NCBI GenBank assembly: GCA_905479025.1
Contig: CAJQKX010000703.1
Span: forward strand, 1-6,934
Length of the DNA stretch: 6,934 nt
Source: an uncultured Paraglaciecola sp.
GTDB taxonomy: Bacteria; Pseudomonadota; Gammaproteobacteria; Enterobacterales; Alteromonadaceae
Reading direction: 5' to 3'
The notes below the pieces were generated by a model that was given only the letters and a program-made list of their open reading frames with translations, did not search any database and was not told the DNA's origin. Numbering within the stretch: position 1 is the first letter of the stretch; every line of letters begins with the position of its first letter. Positions 6,365 to 6,934 of this stretch are shown here, in pieces. The translations under genes and the position numbers were made by a program.

Positions 6365-6907
6365 CTATAAGCAAGGAATTTGTTGCAAATGATCGTCTTG
6401 CCATATTTGGCGCATTTTTTGTTGATCGATATTGCCACCAGATAACATCACCAATACCTTTTGCTCGCTGGTCTGTGATGTAAGCCACTCAACCACCCCT
6501 CCCATGCTCATTGCACAGGTAGGCTCAACATGTATTTTAAGCAAGTGTTGAAGCCATTGAGTCCAATATGCAATGGCAGTTTCATCTACCTCATAAAAAC
6601 CATCTAAGGCCTGCAAATGTGGAAAGGTCTTTTCGCCAACTTGAAGTGTTGCCGCTCCATCTGCCAAAGTATTAGGCTGCTCTGTTAAAGATTGAATAAT
6701 ACCAGTACGCAGGGATTCTGCAGCATCATTTGCCGCCAATGGTTCTACACCTATGACACTTGCCTTAGGAAGCAATGCTCTGGTACTGATCAACGAACCC
6801 GACACTAATCCCCCACCGCCCACGGGTGCGAACACACTATTTACTTCACCCGTTTGCCCAATAGCCTCAAGTGCACTACTTTGATGACACTGGGAAAAGG
6901 CTTCCTG
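6365..6907 (-). pseudogene. PLP-dependent serine/threonine dehydratase, C-terminal half, 5' side broken
   Basis: The 180 codons belong to a fold-type-II pyridoxal-phosphate enzyme of the serine/threonine dehydratase group, which deaminates hydroxyl amino acids to 2-oxo acids. Visible signatures are VFAPVGGGGLVSGS (the PLP-phosphate-binding glycine loop), LADGAATL, HVEPTCAMSMGG (equivalent to the EPSGA region) and MLSGGNID near the C-terminus. Family members are about 320 residues, with the PLP lysine in the N-terminal half. Here sense continues upstream of the GGGGL loop (SSALEAIGQTGEVNSV) but the frame ends at a TAA (6908-6910). A GTG at 6833-6835 cannot be a real start because it lies inside the conserved core. 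The remaining 24 bases to the window edge do not restore an evident frame. It is most likely a pseudogene broken by nonsense or frameshift; a sequencing error is the alternative. Confidence 0.7.
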
Positions 6908-6934
6908 TTATCCTTTCAATTACAATAACCGATG

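Overview
The window looks like chromosomal DNA from a marine-type gammaproteobacterium, most likely an Alteromonadales relative (Alteromonas, Paraglaciecola or Shewanella). This is inferred from the moderately AT-rich composition, the family types (DUF1653 protein, NhaC-type antiporter, Sec-exported MBL hydrolase, periplasmic YtcJ-like amidohydrolase) and the protein style. No sequence search was possible. I found no RNA genes, CRISPR array, insertion sequence or phage gene.

Left part (1-1310): the C-terminal five-sixths of an MFS transporter runs in from the left edge. A 69-residue DUF1653 protein follows 28 bases later, probably in the same transcript. A perfect 16-bp stem-loop that includes the DUF1653 stop codon closes this unit. 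It also faces the convergent antiporter gene.

Middle part (1311-4283): an NhaC-family Na+/H+ antiporter (minus strand) and a secreted metallo-beta-lactamase-fold hydrolase (plus strand) diverge from a 94-base spacer. The hydrolase ends at a TGA that sits where a tryptophan would be expected; the next 17 in-frame codons encode a tail typical of the family. Directly after it, and overlapping that tail, lie the broken remains of a GNAT-type acetyltransferase gene, with a frameshift, a lost core and an internal stop.

Right part (4284-6934): an intact periplasmic amidohydrolase of the Amidohydro_3/YtcJ type (minus strand, GTG start) is followed by a gene-free stretch of about 400 bases. The C-terminal half of a fold-type-II PLP-dependent serine/threonine dehydratase (minus strand) then reaches the right edge. 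Its reading frame is closed by a TAA before the catalytic N-terminal half could be read, so the gene appears disrupted.

The genes do not form a recognisable pathway. They look like separate housekeeping or accessory transcription units. The most notable feature is decay: three lesions (nonsense, frameshift/deletion, nonsense or frameshift) lie within about 3 kb around an intact amidohydrolase. I did not find convincing evidence of a new multi-gene system.
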